64,000 nt of DNA, taken from positions 3,848,501 to 3,912,500 of the forward strand of contig NZ_CP117435.1 in the NCBI RefSeq assembly GCF_030687495.1, read 5' to 3'. The notes under the pieces were generated by a model. The model was not told where the DNA came from. It was given only the letters and a program-made list of their open reading frames with translations, and ran no database searches. Position numbers and translations under genes: made by a program. Source of the DNA: Pseudomonas sp. FP453 (GTDB lineage: Bacteria; Pseudomonadota; Gammaproteobacteria; Pseudomonadales; Pseudomonadaceae). Shown piece after piece: positions 37,827 to 47,159 of the stretch (position 1 is its first letter; each line of letters starts with the position of its first letter).

Positions 37827-38447
37827 TCAAGGCTCCAACCCAATCCCCCGCAAAATCACCCCCGTGACCGTCTGGATCGCCTTCTCAAACTGCCTGTCCG
37901 ACAACGGCTGGTGATCATTCAAAATCTTCACCTGGTGATCAAAGTCGGCATAGTGCTGGGTCGACGCCCAGATCATATACAGCAGGCTCGACGGCTCCAC
38001 CGGCAGGATGCGTTTGTCTTCCACCCACTGGCGAATCTTCGCTTCCTTCATCTTGGCCCAGTCGTACAGGCTCGCATCCAGCGCCTCACCGAGGGTCGGC
38101 GCGCCGTGGATGATTTCATTGGCCCAGACCTTGGAGCCATACGGCCGCGTGCGCGAGCGCTGCATCTTGGCGCGGATGTAGCTGCTGAGCACCACGCGCG
38201 GGTCATCGAAGGTTTCAAAGCTCAGGGCGTCCTGCTTCCACAGGTCCAGCAGGTCGAACAGCACCGCGCTGTACAGCTCGCTCTTGGTGGTGAAGTAGTA
38301 ATGCAGGTTGGAACGCGGCAGTTGCACTTCTTCGGCGATGTCGGCCATGGCGGTGCTGCCATAGCCCTTCTCGGCGAAGACCTTCTCCGCCGCCAGCAGG
38401 ATTTTTTCGACGTTGACCCGACGAATGCCACTCTTGTGATTGCCCAT
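37827..38447 (-). CDS. TetR-family regulator, RutR-like
   Basis: 206 residues from the ATG at 38445-38447 (MGNHKSGIRRVNVEKILLAAEKVF). The HTH is MADIAEEVQLPRSNLHYYFTTKSELYS. The C-terminal part (SKVWANEIIHGAP, PSSLLYMIWASTQHYADFDHQ) is the RutR/TetR_C_13 type that binds uracil or thymine. Adjacent to preA, it is the likely pyrimidine-responsive regulator of hydA-preT-preA and the divergent transporter. The 39-residue extension to 38564 is not supported. Confidence 0.9.
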   Translation of the reverse strand: MGNHKSGIRRVNVEKILLAAEKVFAEKGYGSTAMADIAEEVQLPRSNLHYYFTTKSELYSAVLFDLLDLWKQDALSFETFDDPRVVLSSYIRAKMQRSRTRPYGSKVWANEIIHGAPTLGEALDASLYDWAKMKEAKIRQWVEDKRILPVEPSSLLYMIWASTQHYADFDHQVKILNDHQPLSDRQFEKAIQTVTGVILRGIGLEP

Positions 38448-38563
38448 AAGGGCTCCCCGACAACAACATGGGTTAGAGACTACCACCGGCTCTAGATCGC
38501 GGCGACAGGCCATACTGAAACTTCGTACACTGCCCCCTTCTCCCCATTGATTGGTATTGCACA

Positions 38564-38929
38564 ATGTTGATCAAAAAGACCCTGACCACCGTCGCCCTGC
38601 TCGCCTCGCTGCTCGGCGCTTCGGCAGCCTTTGCCCACGCCCACCTGAAAAGCACCACGCCCGCGGCCGACAGCACCGTCGCCGCGCCGGCCGACCTGCG
38701 CCTGACCTTCAGCGAGGGCGTGGAAGCCACCTTCACCAAAGTCTCACTGAGCAAGGACGGCACGGAAATCGCGATCAAGGGTCTGGAAACCCCCGACGCC
38801 GACAAGAAAACCCTGGTCGTCACGCCAGCGGCGCCACTGGCCGCGGGTAACTACAAGGTGGTGTGGAACGCGGTGTCGGTCGACACCCACAAGAGCAATG
38901 GCGAATACAGCTTCAAGGTCGGCCAATAA
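38564..38929 (+). CDS. copC: CopC-domain periplasmic copper-binding protein
   Basis: 121 residues with a signal peptide ending ASAAFAHAHLKSTTPA; the mature N-terminal His after cleavage (HAHLK) is the copper ligand of CopC proteins. The late NAVSVDTHKSNGEYSFKV contains the second conserved Asp/His pair. CopC passes copper in the periplasm to CopD. The copD gene begins 3 nt after its stop. Confidence 0.93.
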   Translation: MLIKKTLTTVALLASLLGASAAFAHAHLKSTTPAADSTVAAPADLRLTFSEGVEATFTKVSLSKDGTEIAIKGLETPDADKKTLVVTPAAPLAAGNYKVVWNAVSVDTHKSNGEYSFKVGQ

Positions 38930-38932
38930 CCC

Positions 38933-39790
38933 ATGGCAACCCTGCTGGTGCTGTGCCGCTTTGTGCATTTCATCGTCGTATTGCTGATGTTCGGAGCTTG
39001 CGTGTTCAAGCCCCTGTTACTCGGCGCCGGGCCACACCCGACGCTGGACCGGCACCTGCTGCGCATCACCCGGGCACTGGCCTGGGTCGGCCTGTTGTCG
39101 GGTGCGGCGTGGTTGCTGCTGATCACCGCCAGCATGGCCGGCAGCTGGGACGCGGCGCTGCAGCCGGCCACCGTGCAACTGGTGCTGGGCAAGACCTTTT
39201 TTGGCCAGGTGTGGAGCTGGCACCTGCTGTGCAACCTGTTGCTGGTGATTGCGCTGGCCAAGCCCTGGCCGGCATTGCGCCTGCCGTTGCTCGCACTGCT
39301 GCTGGTGACCCTGGCACCCGTGGGCCACGGTGCCATGCTCGATGGGCTCAGCGGGCGCTTGCTGATCCTCAACCAGGTGGTGCACCTGGTGTGCGTCGGC
39401 GCGTGGCTCGGTGGCTTGTTGGTGCTGGTGTTGATCCTGCGCCAACCCCAGGGCTATGCACTGGAGCCGATCCTGCGGCGGTTCAGCGGGGTCGGCTATG
39501 GTTTGGTTGCGGGGTTGTTGGTGACCGGGTTGATCAACGTGCGCGTGCTGACCGGGCAACTGTGGCCGACGCCCTTGTTGAGTGGTTTTGCCTTGATTCT
39601 GCTGGTCAAGGTGATGCTGGTGCTGGGCATGCTGGCCCTGGCGTTGTTGAACCGCTTGCGGATCGAACGCTGTGACGAACGTCGCGCCAGCTTGAAGGCC
39701 AGCGTGCTGCTGGAGTGGCTGCTGGGGGTTGCGGCGGTCGCCGCCGTCTCCCTGCTGGGGACCTTGCCGCCGATGGTCATGGCCAACTGA
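38933..39790 (+). CDS. copD: Copper homeostasis membrane protein CopD
   Basis: 285 residues with about eight hydrophobic helices, starting CRFVHFIVVLLMFGACVF. Conserved membrane His residues (VWSWHLLCN, GHGAMLDG, NQVVHLVCVGAWLGG) are those proposed to carry copper across the inner membrane. It forms an operon with copC; copAB are absent from the window, as is usual for the stand-alone copCD pair. Confidence 0.92.
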   Translation: MATLLVLCRFVHFIVVLLMFGACVFKPLLLGAGPHPTLDRHLLRITRALAWVGLLSGAAWLLLITASMAGSWDAALQPATVQLVLGKTFFGQVWSWHLLCNLLLVIALAKPWPALRLPLLALLLVTLAPVGHGAMLDGLSGRLLILNQVVHLVCVGAWLGGLLVLVLILRQPQGYALEPILRRFSGVGYGLVAGLLVTGLINVRVLTGQLWPTPLLSGFALILLVKVMLVLGMLALALLNRLRIERCDERRASLKASVLLEWLLGVAAVAAVSLLGTLPPMVMAN

Positions 39791-39838
39791 AAATCCCCCA
39801 CTCTTACATTGGACTCCACAGTTGTGGGAGCGGCCCTT

Positions 39839-39926
39839 TGTGGGAGCTGGCTTGCCTGCGATGCAGGCACCTCGGTACATCAGTTGCACCGAGGTGATGC
39901 TATCGCAGGCAAGCCAGCTCCCACAG
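39839..39926. repeat. REP doublet
   Basis: Inverted REP pair enclosing a short internal hairpin (GCACCTCGGT/ACCGAGGTG-like). A degenerate REP fragment (TTGTGGGAGCGG) sits just before it at 39822. Confidence 0.9.
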
Positions 39927-39979
39927 GGACCGTGCTCACTTCTAAGCGGTGCCAGATCCAGTCATCGTATAACTTATTG

Positions 39980-40042
39980 TTGACAACCCCAGAAAACCCC
40001 GCAAATATCGCCCCAATGTTGTACGACGACGTACGACAAATA
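39980..40042 (+). promoter_or_regulatory. Porin promoter with overlapping GntR-like operator
   Basis: A perfect -35 TTGACA (39980-39985), 17-bp spacer and -10 AAATAT (40003-40008). Just downstream lies an imperfect palindrome at 40019-40039 of the form TTGT-n3-ACGnCGT-n3-ACAA. The operator would cover the transcription start, so repression is expected. A similar arrangement precedes udh. Confidence 0.6.
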
Positions 40043-40073
40043 ATAAAAACAACAAAAGAAAGGGAGCTCCACT

Positions 40074-41337
40074 GTGAGTCACTTCGCCCGCCATTCCTGC
40101 GCACGCCTGGGCCTTATCGGTCTTGGCAGCCTGAGCGCCGCCCTACCCCTCTGCGCCCAGGCCGACGGTTTCCTCGACGATGCCAAGGCTACGCTCAACC
40201 TGCGCAACGCCTACTTCAACCGCAACTTCACCAACCCGACCAATCCCCAGGCCAAGGCCGAGGAGTGGACGCAAAACTTCATTCTCGACGCCAAGTCCGG
40301 CTTCACCCAGGGCACCGTGGGCTTCGGCATCGATGTGCTGGGCCTGTACTCGCAAAAGCTCGACGGCGGCAAAGGCACCGGCGGTACCCAGTTGCTGCCG
40401 ATCCATAGCGATGGCCGCCCGGCCGACAACTTCGGGCGTCTGGGCGTGGCGCTGAAGACTCGGTTGTCGAAGACGGAGTTGAAGGTGGGCGAATGGATGC
40501 CCGTGTTGCCGATCCTGCGTTCCGACGACGGCCGCTCCCTGCCGCAGACCTTCCGTGGCGGCCAGGTCACCTCCAGTGAAATCGCCGGCCTGACCCTCTA
40601 CGGCGGCCAGTTCCGTGGCAACAGCCCACGCAACGACGCGAGCATGGAAGACATGTTCATGAACGGCAGAGCCGCCTTCACCTCGGACCGTTTCAACTTC
40701 GGCGGCGGCGAATACACGTTCAACGACAAACGCACCCAGGTCGGCCTGTGGTACGCCGAACTCACCGACATCTACCAGCAGCAATACCTCAACTTCACCC
40801 ACAGCCAACCCGTGGGCGACTGGACCCTGGGCGCCAACCTCGGCTTCTTCAACGGCAAGGAAGACGGCAGCGCCCCTGGCCGGCGATCTCGACAACAAGA
40901 CCACCTTCGCCCTGCTTTCGGCGCGCTATGGCGGCAGCACCTTCTACGTGGGCCTGCAGAAACTCACCGGCAACAGCGTGTGGATGAGGGTCAACGGCAC
41001 CAGCGGCGGCACCCTGGCCAACGACAGCTACAACGCCAGCTATGACAACGCCCGGGAAAAATCCTGGCAACTGCGCCATGACTTCAACTTCGTGGTGCTG
41101 GGCGTGCCGGGGCTGACGATGATGAACCGCTATATCAGCGGCAGTAACGTGCACACCGGGGCGATCACCGACGGCAGGGAATGGGGGCGTGAATCGGAGC
41201 TGGCTTACACCGTGCAAAGTGGTGCGCTGAAGAACTTGAACGTGAAGTGGCGCAACTCGACCATGCGCCGGGATTTCAGCAACAATGAGTTCGATGAGAA
41301 CCGGATATTCATCAGTTACCCGATTTCACTGTTGTAG
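40074..41337 (+). pseudogene. OprD-family outer-membrane porin, one frameshift
   Basis: GTG start with GGGAG upstream; signal peptide ending CAQADGF. The barrel is typical of OprD-type porins: FLDDAKATLNLRNAYFNRNF, GLYSQKLDGG, and the C-terminal RRDFSNNEFDENRIFISYPISLL (split RRDFSNNEFDENR / IFISYPISLL). The frame breaks at the CCCC run 40873-40876 after NGKEDGSA; deleting one C restores a 420-residue protein continuing LAGDLDNKTTFALLSARYGG. By context it should admit uronates or their polymers' products. Sequence error or recent inactivation. Confidence 0.88.
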
Positions 41338-41384
41338 GCCGCAACCCCTGCAAACACCACTGGCCCCCTGTGGGAACAGGCTTG

Positions 41385-41473
41385 TGTGGGAGCGGGCTTG
41401 CCCGCGATAGCGGTCTATCAGACAAAAAGATGCCAACTGACCAACCGCTATCGCAGGCAAGCCAGCTCCCACA
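41385..41473. repeat. REP doublet, mixed types
   Basis: Left arm is the GTGGGAGCGGGCTTGCCCGC variant, right arm the CAAGCCAGCTCCCAC variant; both flank CGATAGCGGT/ACCGCTATCG. Lies between the porin and udh. Confidence 0.88.
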
Positions 41474-41499
41474 GTAGACCTCGTTCGTCCAGGCGGGCG

Positions 41500-41556
41500 T
41501 TGACAATCCCGGGAATCAATACCGATACTCCACCGTAGTCATACGACAACCTACAA
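41500..41556 (+). promoter_or_regulatory. udh promoter with GntR-like operator
   Basis: TTGACA at 41500-41505, 18-bp spacer, GATACT at 41524-41529. Directly downstream is GTCATACGACAAC (41538-41550), sharing TACGACAA with the operator before the porin gene. Confidence 0.5.
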
Positions 41557-41573
41557 CAACAATGGACCCGCCC

Positions 41574-42392
41574 ATGACCACCACCCCTGCCGTTCCCTTC
41601 AACCGCCTGCTGCTCACCGGTGCCGCTGGCGGCCTGGGCAAAGTCCTGCGTGAACGCCTGCGCCCTTATGCCCACGTACTGCGCCTGTCGGACATCGCCG
41701 AGATGGCCCCGGCCAGCGATGACCGCGAAGAAGTGCAACCCTGCGACCTCGCCGACAAACAAGCCGTGCACCACCTCGTGGAAGGCGTCGACGCGATCCT
41801 GCACTTCGGCGGCGTCTCGGTTGAGCGCTCCTTCGAAGAAGTGCTCGGCGCCAACATCAGCGGCATATTCCACATCTACGAAGCGGCGCGCCGGCATGGC
41901 GTCAAGCGCGTGATCTTCGCCAGCTCCAACCATGTGATCGGCTTCCACAAGCAGGGCGAAATCCTCGACGCCCACTCGCCGCGTCGCCCGGACAGCTACT
42001 ACGGCCTGTCCAAGTCCTACGGCGAAGACATGGCCAGCTTCTACTTCGATCGCTACGGCATCCAGACCGTGAGCATCCGCATCGGCTCCTCGTTCCCCGA
42101 GCCGCAGAACCGCCGCATGATGCACACCTGGCTGAGCTTCGACGACCTGACCCAACTGCTGGAGCGCGCGCTGTACACGCCAGACGTCGGCCACACCGTG
42201 GTCTACGGCATGTCGGACAACCTCGACACCTGGTGGGACAACCGCTACGCCGCGCACCTGGGCTACACGCCCAAGGACACTTCCGAAGTGTTCCGCGCCC
42301 AGGTTGAAACCCAGCCCCCGGTGGCCGCCGATGACCCGGCCAAGGTCTACCAGGGCGGCGCGTTCTGCGCCGCCGGGCCATTCGGAGACTGA
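41574..42392 (+). CDS. udh: Uronate dehydrogenase
   Basis: 272 residues of the extended SDR family, highly similar in recall to the P. syringae and P. putida uronate dehydrogenases. The NAD site is LLLTGAAGGLGKVLRE; the catalytic part has SSNHVIGF and the YxxxK motif in SYYGLSKSYGEDMASF; RIGSSFPEPQNRRMM is characteristic. It oxidises D-galacturonate or D-glucuronate to the aldarolactone in the cytoplasm. The ATG at 41574 is chosen; an in-frame ATG 12 nt earlier is equally without a strong RBS. Confidence 0.95.
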   Translation: MTTTPAVPFNRLLLTGAAGGLGKVLRERLRPYAHVLRLSDIAEMAPASDDREEVQPCDLADKQAVHHLVEGVDAILHFGGVSVERSFEEVLGANISGIFHIYEAARRHGVKRVIFASSNHVIGFHKQGEILDAHSPRRPDSYYGLSKSYGEDMASFYFDRYGIQTVSIRIGSSFPEPQNRRMMHTWLSFDDLTQLLERALYTPDVGHTVVYGMSDNLDTWWDNRYAAHLGYTPKDTSEVFRAQVETQPPVAADDPAKVYQGGAFCAAGPFGD

Positions 42393-42395
42393 CCC

Positions 42396-43271
42396 GTGAC
42401 GGCTGAATTGATTGTCGACGCGCGCAACACCGTGGGCGAATGCCCGGTGTGGGTGCCGGAGGAAAACGCGCTGTACTGGGTGGACATCCCCAACGGCGGC
42501 CTGCAACGCTGGAGCGCCGCCAGCGGCCACGTCGCCGCCTGGAAAACCCCGGAAATGCTCGCCTGCATTGCCCGCACCACCACGGGCAACTGGGTTGCGG
42601 GAATGGAAAGCGGCTTCTTCCAACTCACCGCGCACAGCGATGGCAGCCTCGACACCACGCGCCTGGCCAAGGTCGAGCACCCACGCGCCGACATGCGCCT
42701 GAACGATGGCCGCTGTGATCGCCAGGGCCGCTTCTGGGCCGGCAGCATGGTGCTGAACATGGGCCTGAATGCCGCCGAGGGCATCCTCTACCGCTACGCG
42801 GCGGGCCAGGCGCCCCATGCCGCGCTGGACGGTTTTATCACCCTCAACGGCCTGGCCTTCAGCCCCGATGGGCGCACGATGTACGCTTCCGACTCGCACC
42901 CGCTGGTGCAGCAGATCTGGGCGTTCGACTACGACATCGACAGCGGCACGCCGTCCAACCGCCGCGTGTTCGTGGACATGCACCCACACCCCGGCCGCCC
43001 CGATGGTGCTGCGGTGGACGCCGACGGTTGCTACTGGATCTGCGCCAACGACGCCGGGCTGATCCACCGCTTCACCCCTGACGGGCGCCTCGATCGCTCC
43101 CTCAGCGTGCCGGTGAAAAAACCCACCATGTGCGCGTTTGGTGGCAGCCGCCTGGACACCCTGTTCGTCACCTCGATCCGTGATGATCAGGGTGAACAGT
43201 CACTGTCGGGCGGTGTGTTTGCCCTCAATCCGGGTGTGCAGGGCTTGGCCGAGCCGACTTTCACTCTCTGA
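42396..43271 (+). CDS. uxuL: SMP-30/gluconolactonase-type lactonase (aldarolactonase)
   Basis: 291 residues from a GTG 3 nt after the udh stop. The six-bladed SMP-30 propeller has its metal ligands at TVGECPVW (Glu), RLNDGRCDRQGRFW (Asn) and LNGLAFSPDG / RPDGAAVDADG (Asn, Asp). The neighbouring udh fixes the likely substrate as the galactaro- or glucarolactone it produces, giving aldaric acid. The symbol is by context and family, not by a diagnostic residue. Confidence 0.88.
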   Translation: MTAELIVDARNTVGECPVWVPEENALYWVDIPNGGLQRWSAASGHVAAWKTPEMLACIARTTTGNWVAGMESGFFQLTAHSDGSLDTTRLAKVEHPRADMRLNDGRCDRQGRFWAGSMVLNMGLNAAEGILYRYAAGQAPHAALDGFITLNGLAFSPDGRTMYASDSHPLVQQIWAFDYDIDSGTPSNRRVFVDMHPHPGRPDGAAVDADGCYWICANDAGLIHRFTPDGRLDRSLSVPVKKPTMCAFGGSRLDTLFVTSIRDDQGEQSLSGGVFALNPGVQGLAEPTFTL

Positions 43272-43284
43272 CGGGATAGCCCTG

Positions 43285-44178
43285 ATGATCGAACTCCAAG
43301 ACGCCCTCACCCGCCTCACCCTGGCCCCCGCCATTGGCGGCAGTATCGTCAACTGGCAGGTCATCGCCAGCGGCCAGCCGTTGCTGCGCCATAGCGATGA
43401 ACACGCCGTGAACACGGGCCTCCCGGGCAAGCTGGGCTGTTATCCCCTGGCGCCCTGGTCCAACCGGATTGCCGAGGGCGGTTTTGACAACCCCGATGGC
43501 TGGCTGGCGCTGTCGGCCAACAGCCTGACCGACCCGTTGCCGATCCATGGATCGGCCTGGCAACAGGCGTGGCGAGTGGTCAGCCAGTCGGTGGATGAAG
43601 TGGTTCTGGAGGTGATCTGCGACACGCCGTTTGCCTATCGCGCCGAGCAACGGTTTCGCTTGAATAACGGCGAGCTGAGCATCGCATTGACGGTCACGCA
43701 TCTGGCCGAAAAACCTGCATGGCATGGCTTGGGATTGCACCCGTATCTACCGCGCCAACCGGGTACGCGGTTACAGGCCAAGGCTTCGCAGGTGTGGCTG
43801 AGCGATGCTTCGAAACTGCCTACGGGCTTGGCGGAGCTACCCGCAGGCTGGGATTTCCAGCAGCTCAAGGCCTTGCCTGAAGGCCTGGTGGACAACGGCT
43901 TTTGCCAGTGGGATGGGCACTGCCGAATCGAACAACCGGAGCTGGGTTATGCTTTGGAGTGCCAGGCCAGCGGTGCGGATTATTTCCTGCTGTATTGCCC
44001 GCCTGGGTTGGGGTTCTTTTGCATCGAGCCGGTGAGTCATCCGGTGAATGCGCATCACCTGCCGGGGAGGCCGGGGTTGAAGCTGCTGGAACATGATCAG
44101 TCGGTACACCTGACGTTCAACCTGAAATACATTCCAACTGTGGGAGCTGGCTTGCCTGCGATAGCGGTACATCAGTGA
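43285..44178 (+). CDS. Aldose 1-epimerase family protein, C-terminus supplied by a REP
   Basis: 297 residues from ATG 43285. The galactose-mutarotase fold is visible with GCYPLAPWSNRIAEGGF (Arg), GLGLHPYLPR (His) and FCIEPVSHPVNAH (catalytic Glu). It probably interconverts uronate anomers for Udh, with which it forms an operon. The final residues VGAGLPAIAVHQ are encoded by the left arm of a REP, which also supplies the TGA stop; the native end was probably near LTFNLKYIPT. The upstream in-frame extension to 43138 is within the lactonase gene and rejected. Confidence 0.88.
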   Translation: MIELQDALTRLTLAPAIGGSIVNWQVIASGQPLLRHSDEHAVNTGLPGKLGCYPLAPWSNRIAEGGFDNPDGWLALSANSLTDPLPIHGSAWQQAWRVVSQSVDEVVLEVICDTPFAYRAEQRFRLNNGELSIALTVTHLAEKPAWHGLGLHPYLPRQPGTRLQAKASQVWLSDASKLPTGLAELPAGWDFQQLKALPEGLVDNGFCQWDGHCRIEQPELGYALECQASGADYFLLYCPPGLGFFCIEPVSHPVNAHHLPGRPGLKLLEHDQSVHLTFNLKYIPTVGAGLPAIAVHQ

Positions 44179-44227
44179 CAGATGTGTCAACTGACAGAAA
44201 GCTATCGCAGGCAAGCCAGCTCCCACA
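44139..44227. repeat. REP doublet overlapping the end of the epimerase gene
   Basis: Inverted REP pair whose left arm (TGTGGGAGCTGGCTTGCC) lies inside the epimerase reading frame up to 44178. Confidence 0.92.
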
Positions 44228-44251
44228 GTTTTGATCTCTGTTGTGTCAGGG

Positions 44252-45386
44252 TCAGGGTGGGCTGTTCTTGAGGCGCCCTGCGGTATCGATACTGACCACC
44301 ACCGACAACCCCGGCCTCAACCGCTCACTCTGCTCCTGGTCGGGGTCCACCGTAATCCGCACCGGCACGCGCTGGGCGATCTTCACAAAGTTGCCGGTGG
44401 CATTGTCCGCCTGCAACCATGGCTGATGGAGTCGGCCGGCGAGCGAATGCAGTGAGAAATTGCGTGTGGTTCAATGCATCCACGGTGAACGTCACCGGCT
44501 GGCCGACCTGCACATTGTCCATCTGGGTTTCTTTCATATTGGCGATCACCCACAACTGCGGCGGCACCAGCGCCATCAGCTGCGCGCCAGAGTTGACGTA
44601 GGCGCCGAGGCGCACGCCAATCTGCCCCAGCTGGCCGTCACGCGGCGCGGTGATGCGCGTGTTGGACAGGTCGATCCGCGCCAGTTCCACCGCTGCGTCG
44701 GCACTGGCCACCGCCGCTTCCAGGGAGCCGCGATTGACGATCACCGTCTGCAGATCCTGCCGCGCGATTTCCAGGCTGGCCTGGGCTTGCGCGACCGCGG
44801 CGATGGTCTGCGCATTCGCCGCACGGGTCACGTCCAGCTCGCGCCGGGACACTGAACCATCGCTGATCAGCTCTTCATTGCGGCGCAAGTCGGCGGTGCT
44901 TTTGCGCGCCTGCGCCTCGCTGTCCGCCAACGCCGCCTGGCGCAGCTTGATGGTGGCTTTGGCGCTGTTGCGCTGCTGCACCACATTGGCCAGCGACGCC
45001 TTCTGCACCGCCAATTGGGCCAGTGCCTGGTCCAGGCGCTGCTTGTAGATCCGATCATCGAGGCGCACCAGCAGGTCGCCAGCCTTCACGTACTGGAAAT
45101 CCTGCACCGGCACTTCAAACACATAGCCGGCGAGCTGTGGCCCGATGATCGTCACCTGCCCGCGCACCAAGGCGTTTTCGGTGGTTTCCACCGCACTGCT
45201 GAACGGTGGCAATTGCCACGCATAGAGCACGATCAGCACGCCGACCACGGCAATGGCGGCAAAGCCCAGGGACGAGAGAATGCGCACCCGCAACGGTCGC
45301 AGTTCGGTGGGCACCGCACCGGGCGGTGTGCTGCCTTCCGGGGTCGCGGCGATGGCGGTAGTGGTGGTGGTTGAAGGTTCGGTCAT
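44252..45386 (-). pseudogene. HlyD/EmrA-type membrane fusion protein, one frameshift
   Basis: ATG at 45384-45386 overlaps the MFS stop in an ATGA junction. One membrane anchor (LGFAAIAVVGVLIVLYAW), lipoyl halves with GPQLAGYVFEVPVQDFQYV and ITAPRDGQLGQIGVRLG, and a long coiled coil between. The frame breaks at the AAA run 44457-44459 (plus strand) after VDALNHTQF. Deleting one base lets the protein continue through LQADNATGNFVKIAQRVPVRI to a normal end RLKNSPP, 377 residues in total. It pairs with the MFS pump upstream. Confidence 0.88.
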
Positions 45387-47026
45387 TGAGGTGCGCCGCT
45401 GGGTTGAACGGGAGTGGCTGCTTTCGTGGTGCTCATCAGCCACAGACTGCGGATAAAGATCCAGATCATGGTCAGTATCGCGATGATCGCGATCAGCATG
45501 AAGACATCGTTGTAGGCCATTACGTTCGCTTCACGGGTGGCCGCGGTGGCCAGGCTGCGGATACCCATGAGGTTGCGCAACTCCGGGTCGGCAATCACCC
45601 CGCCATAGGCCGAGCCGCCGCTCGACACCCGCGCGGCCACACGCGGGTCAAGCAGGCTCAGGTGTTCGACGATCATGCTCGAATGAAACTTCTCGCGCAC
45701 GATCTGGAACGTGCCCAACAGCGCCGCGCCCATCAGGCCGCCGAGGTTCTGGCAAATGCCGAACATCACCGAAAAACTCACCAGGTTGCGCGGGTTGGTC
45801 AGCACGTTCTTGGTGCCCAGCACCATGGTCGGCCCGAGGAAGAACGTGCCGCCGAAGCCTAGCAGGAACTGGCTGATATACAGGTTCTGCGGGCGGGTCA
45901 GGTTGCTGGAGAAGCTGTCCATCACCGACCCCGTCGCCATCAGCGCCAGGGAAATCACCAGCGGCATCAACAAGTGCGCCGGGTTGATCGTCAACGCGCT
46001 GACCGCCAGCCCCGCGATCGCCCCGGCCAGCATCACCACGTACAACGTGTGCATCTGCTGGTAACTCATGTTGAGCATTTGCATGAACCCCACCGCGCCG
46101 GTGGACTGCTCGGACAGCACCATGCGGATCAGGATCACCGCCAACGCCAGGCGGATCATCACCCCGCTGCCCAGCCAACGGGTCATCAGCATCGGGTTGG
46201 CGCGGTTATGCTCGATGGCCAGGCCAGCCATGATCAGCACCAGGGAACAGGCCGAGGCCACGCCGATCCACGGCGCTTCCAGCCACCAGTCGATCCGTCC
46301 CAGGGACAACACCGCACACAACAAGGCGACGCCGGTGGCGAGGATCGCGAAGGTCAGAAAGTCGAGTTTTTCAAAGGTCTTGAAGCGGTCACCGGGCGGC
46401 AACTTGAGCAGGAACACACAGCCGAGGCAGATCAGCGCCATGCCCAGTTCAAACAGATACAAGCCGCGCCATTCGGCGATTTGCAGCAAGTCTTCGGAGA
46501 ACAACCGCGCCAGCGGCAAGGCCAGCTGCGCCGTGCCCAAGCCCAGCACCAGCGCCTTCAAGCGCCACTTGGCCGGGAACGCCTGGATCATGTAGTACAA
46601 GCCCAGCGAACTCAGCGCTGCCCCGACCATGCCGTGGGCCGCCCGCACGGCGATGGCCGAGCTGAGGTCGTTGACGAACAAATGGCCGAAGGTCACCAGT
46701 GCGTACAGCACCAGGAACACCTCGGTAAACGCGCGCAGGCCGAACTGCTGGCGGAACTTCACCAGCAGCAGGTTCATGCACACGTTGGTCATGACATAGG
46801 CGGCGGGCAGCCAGGCCATTTCGGCGGTGGTCGCACCGAGGGCGCCTTGCAGGTATTGCAGGTTGGCGATGACCAGCGCGTTGCCGAGGCCGCCGGTGAT
46901 TGCCACAAGAACGCCCACCATCGCGAACAGCCAGCGCTTGTGCGTGGGGTGCAGCGGCGTCGACGGCGAACCGGGCAGGCTCGGGCGCTCGTGGGGCTGC
47001 CAGGTGCGGGGGGTGTAGTTGTTCAT
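45383..47026 (-). CDS. MFS transporter of the DHA2 (EmrB/QacA) family
   Basis: 547 residues with about 14 membrane segments. The first, GVLVAITGGLGNALVIANLQYLQGALG (split GVLVAITGGLGNAL / VIANLQYLQGALG), and the loop ATTAEMAWLPAAYVMTNVCM are DHA2 signatures. With the HlyD-like adaptor encoded next it would form an EmrAB-like pump; no outer-membrane partner is encoded here. Substrate unknown, no regulator adjacent. Confidence 0.9.
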   Translation of the reverse strand: MNNYTPRTWQPHERPSLPGSPSTPLHPTHKRWLFAMVGVLVAITGGLGNALVIANLQYLQGALGATTAEMAWLPAAYVMTNVCMNLLLVKFRQQFGLRAFTEVFLVLYALVTFGHLFVNDLSSAIAVRAAHGMVGAALSSLGLYYMIQAFPAKWRLKALVLGLGTAQLALPLARLFSEDLLQIAEWRGLYLFELGMALICLGCVFLLKLPPGDRFKTFEKLDFLTFAILATGVALLCAVLSLGRIDWWLEAPWIGVASACSLVLIMAGLAIEHNRANPMLMTRWLGSGVMIRLALAVILIRMVLSEQSTGAVGFMQMLNMSYQQMHTLYVVMLAGAIAGLAVSALTINPAHLLMPLVISLALMATGSVMDSFSSNLTRPQNLYISQFLLGFGGTFFLGPTMVLGTKNVLTNPRNLVSFSVMFGICQNLGGLMGAALLGTFQIVREKFHSSMIVEHLSLLDPRVAARVSSGGSAYGGVIADPELRNLMGIRSLATAATREANVMAYNDVFMLIAIIAILTMIWIFIRSLWLMSTTKAATPVQPSGAPQ

Positions 47027-47126
47027 TCGATGACCTAGATGACCCGACGTGGGGTGTCGGTAAAACCTTACTCAGAGCGTAGTAAACCTGAGGGGCGGTT
47101 ATCTTGCCATCTTGCGGCGGATTTTC

Positions 47127-47150
47127 TGTGGGAGCTGGCTTGCCGATGAT
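47127..47150. repeat. Solitary half-REP
   Basis: TGTGGGAGCTGGCTTGCC followed by unrelated sequence; the inverted partner is missing. Confidence 0.7.
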
Positions 47151-47159
47151 TGAGGTCTA

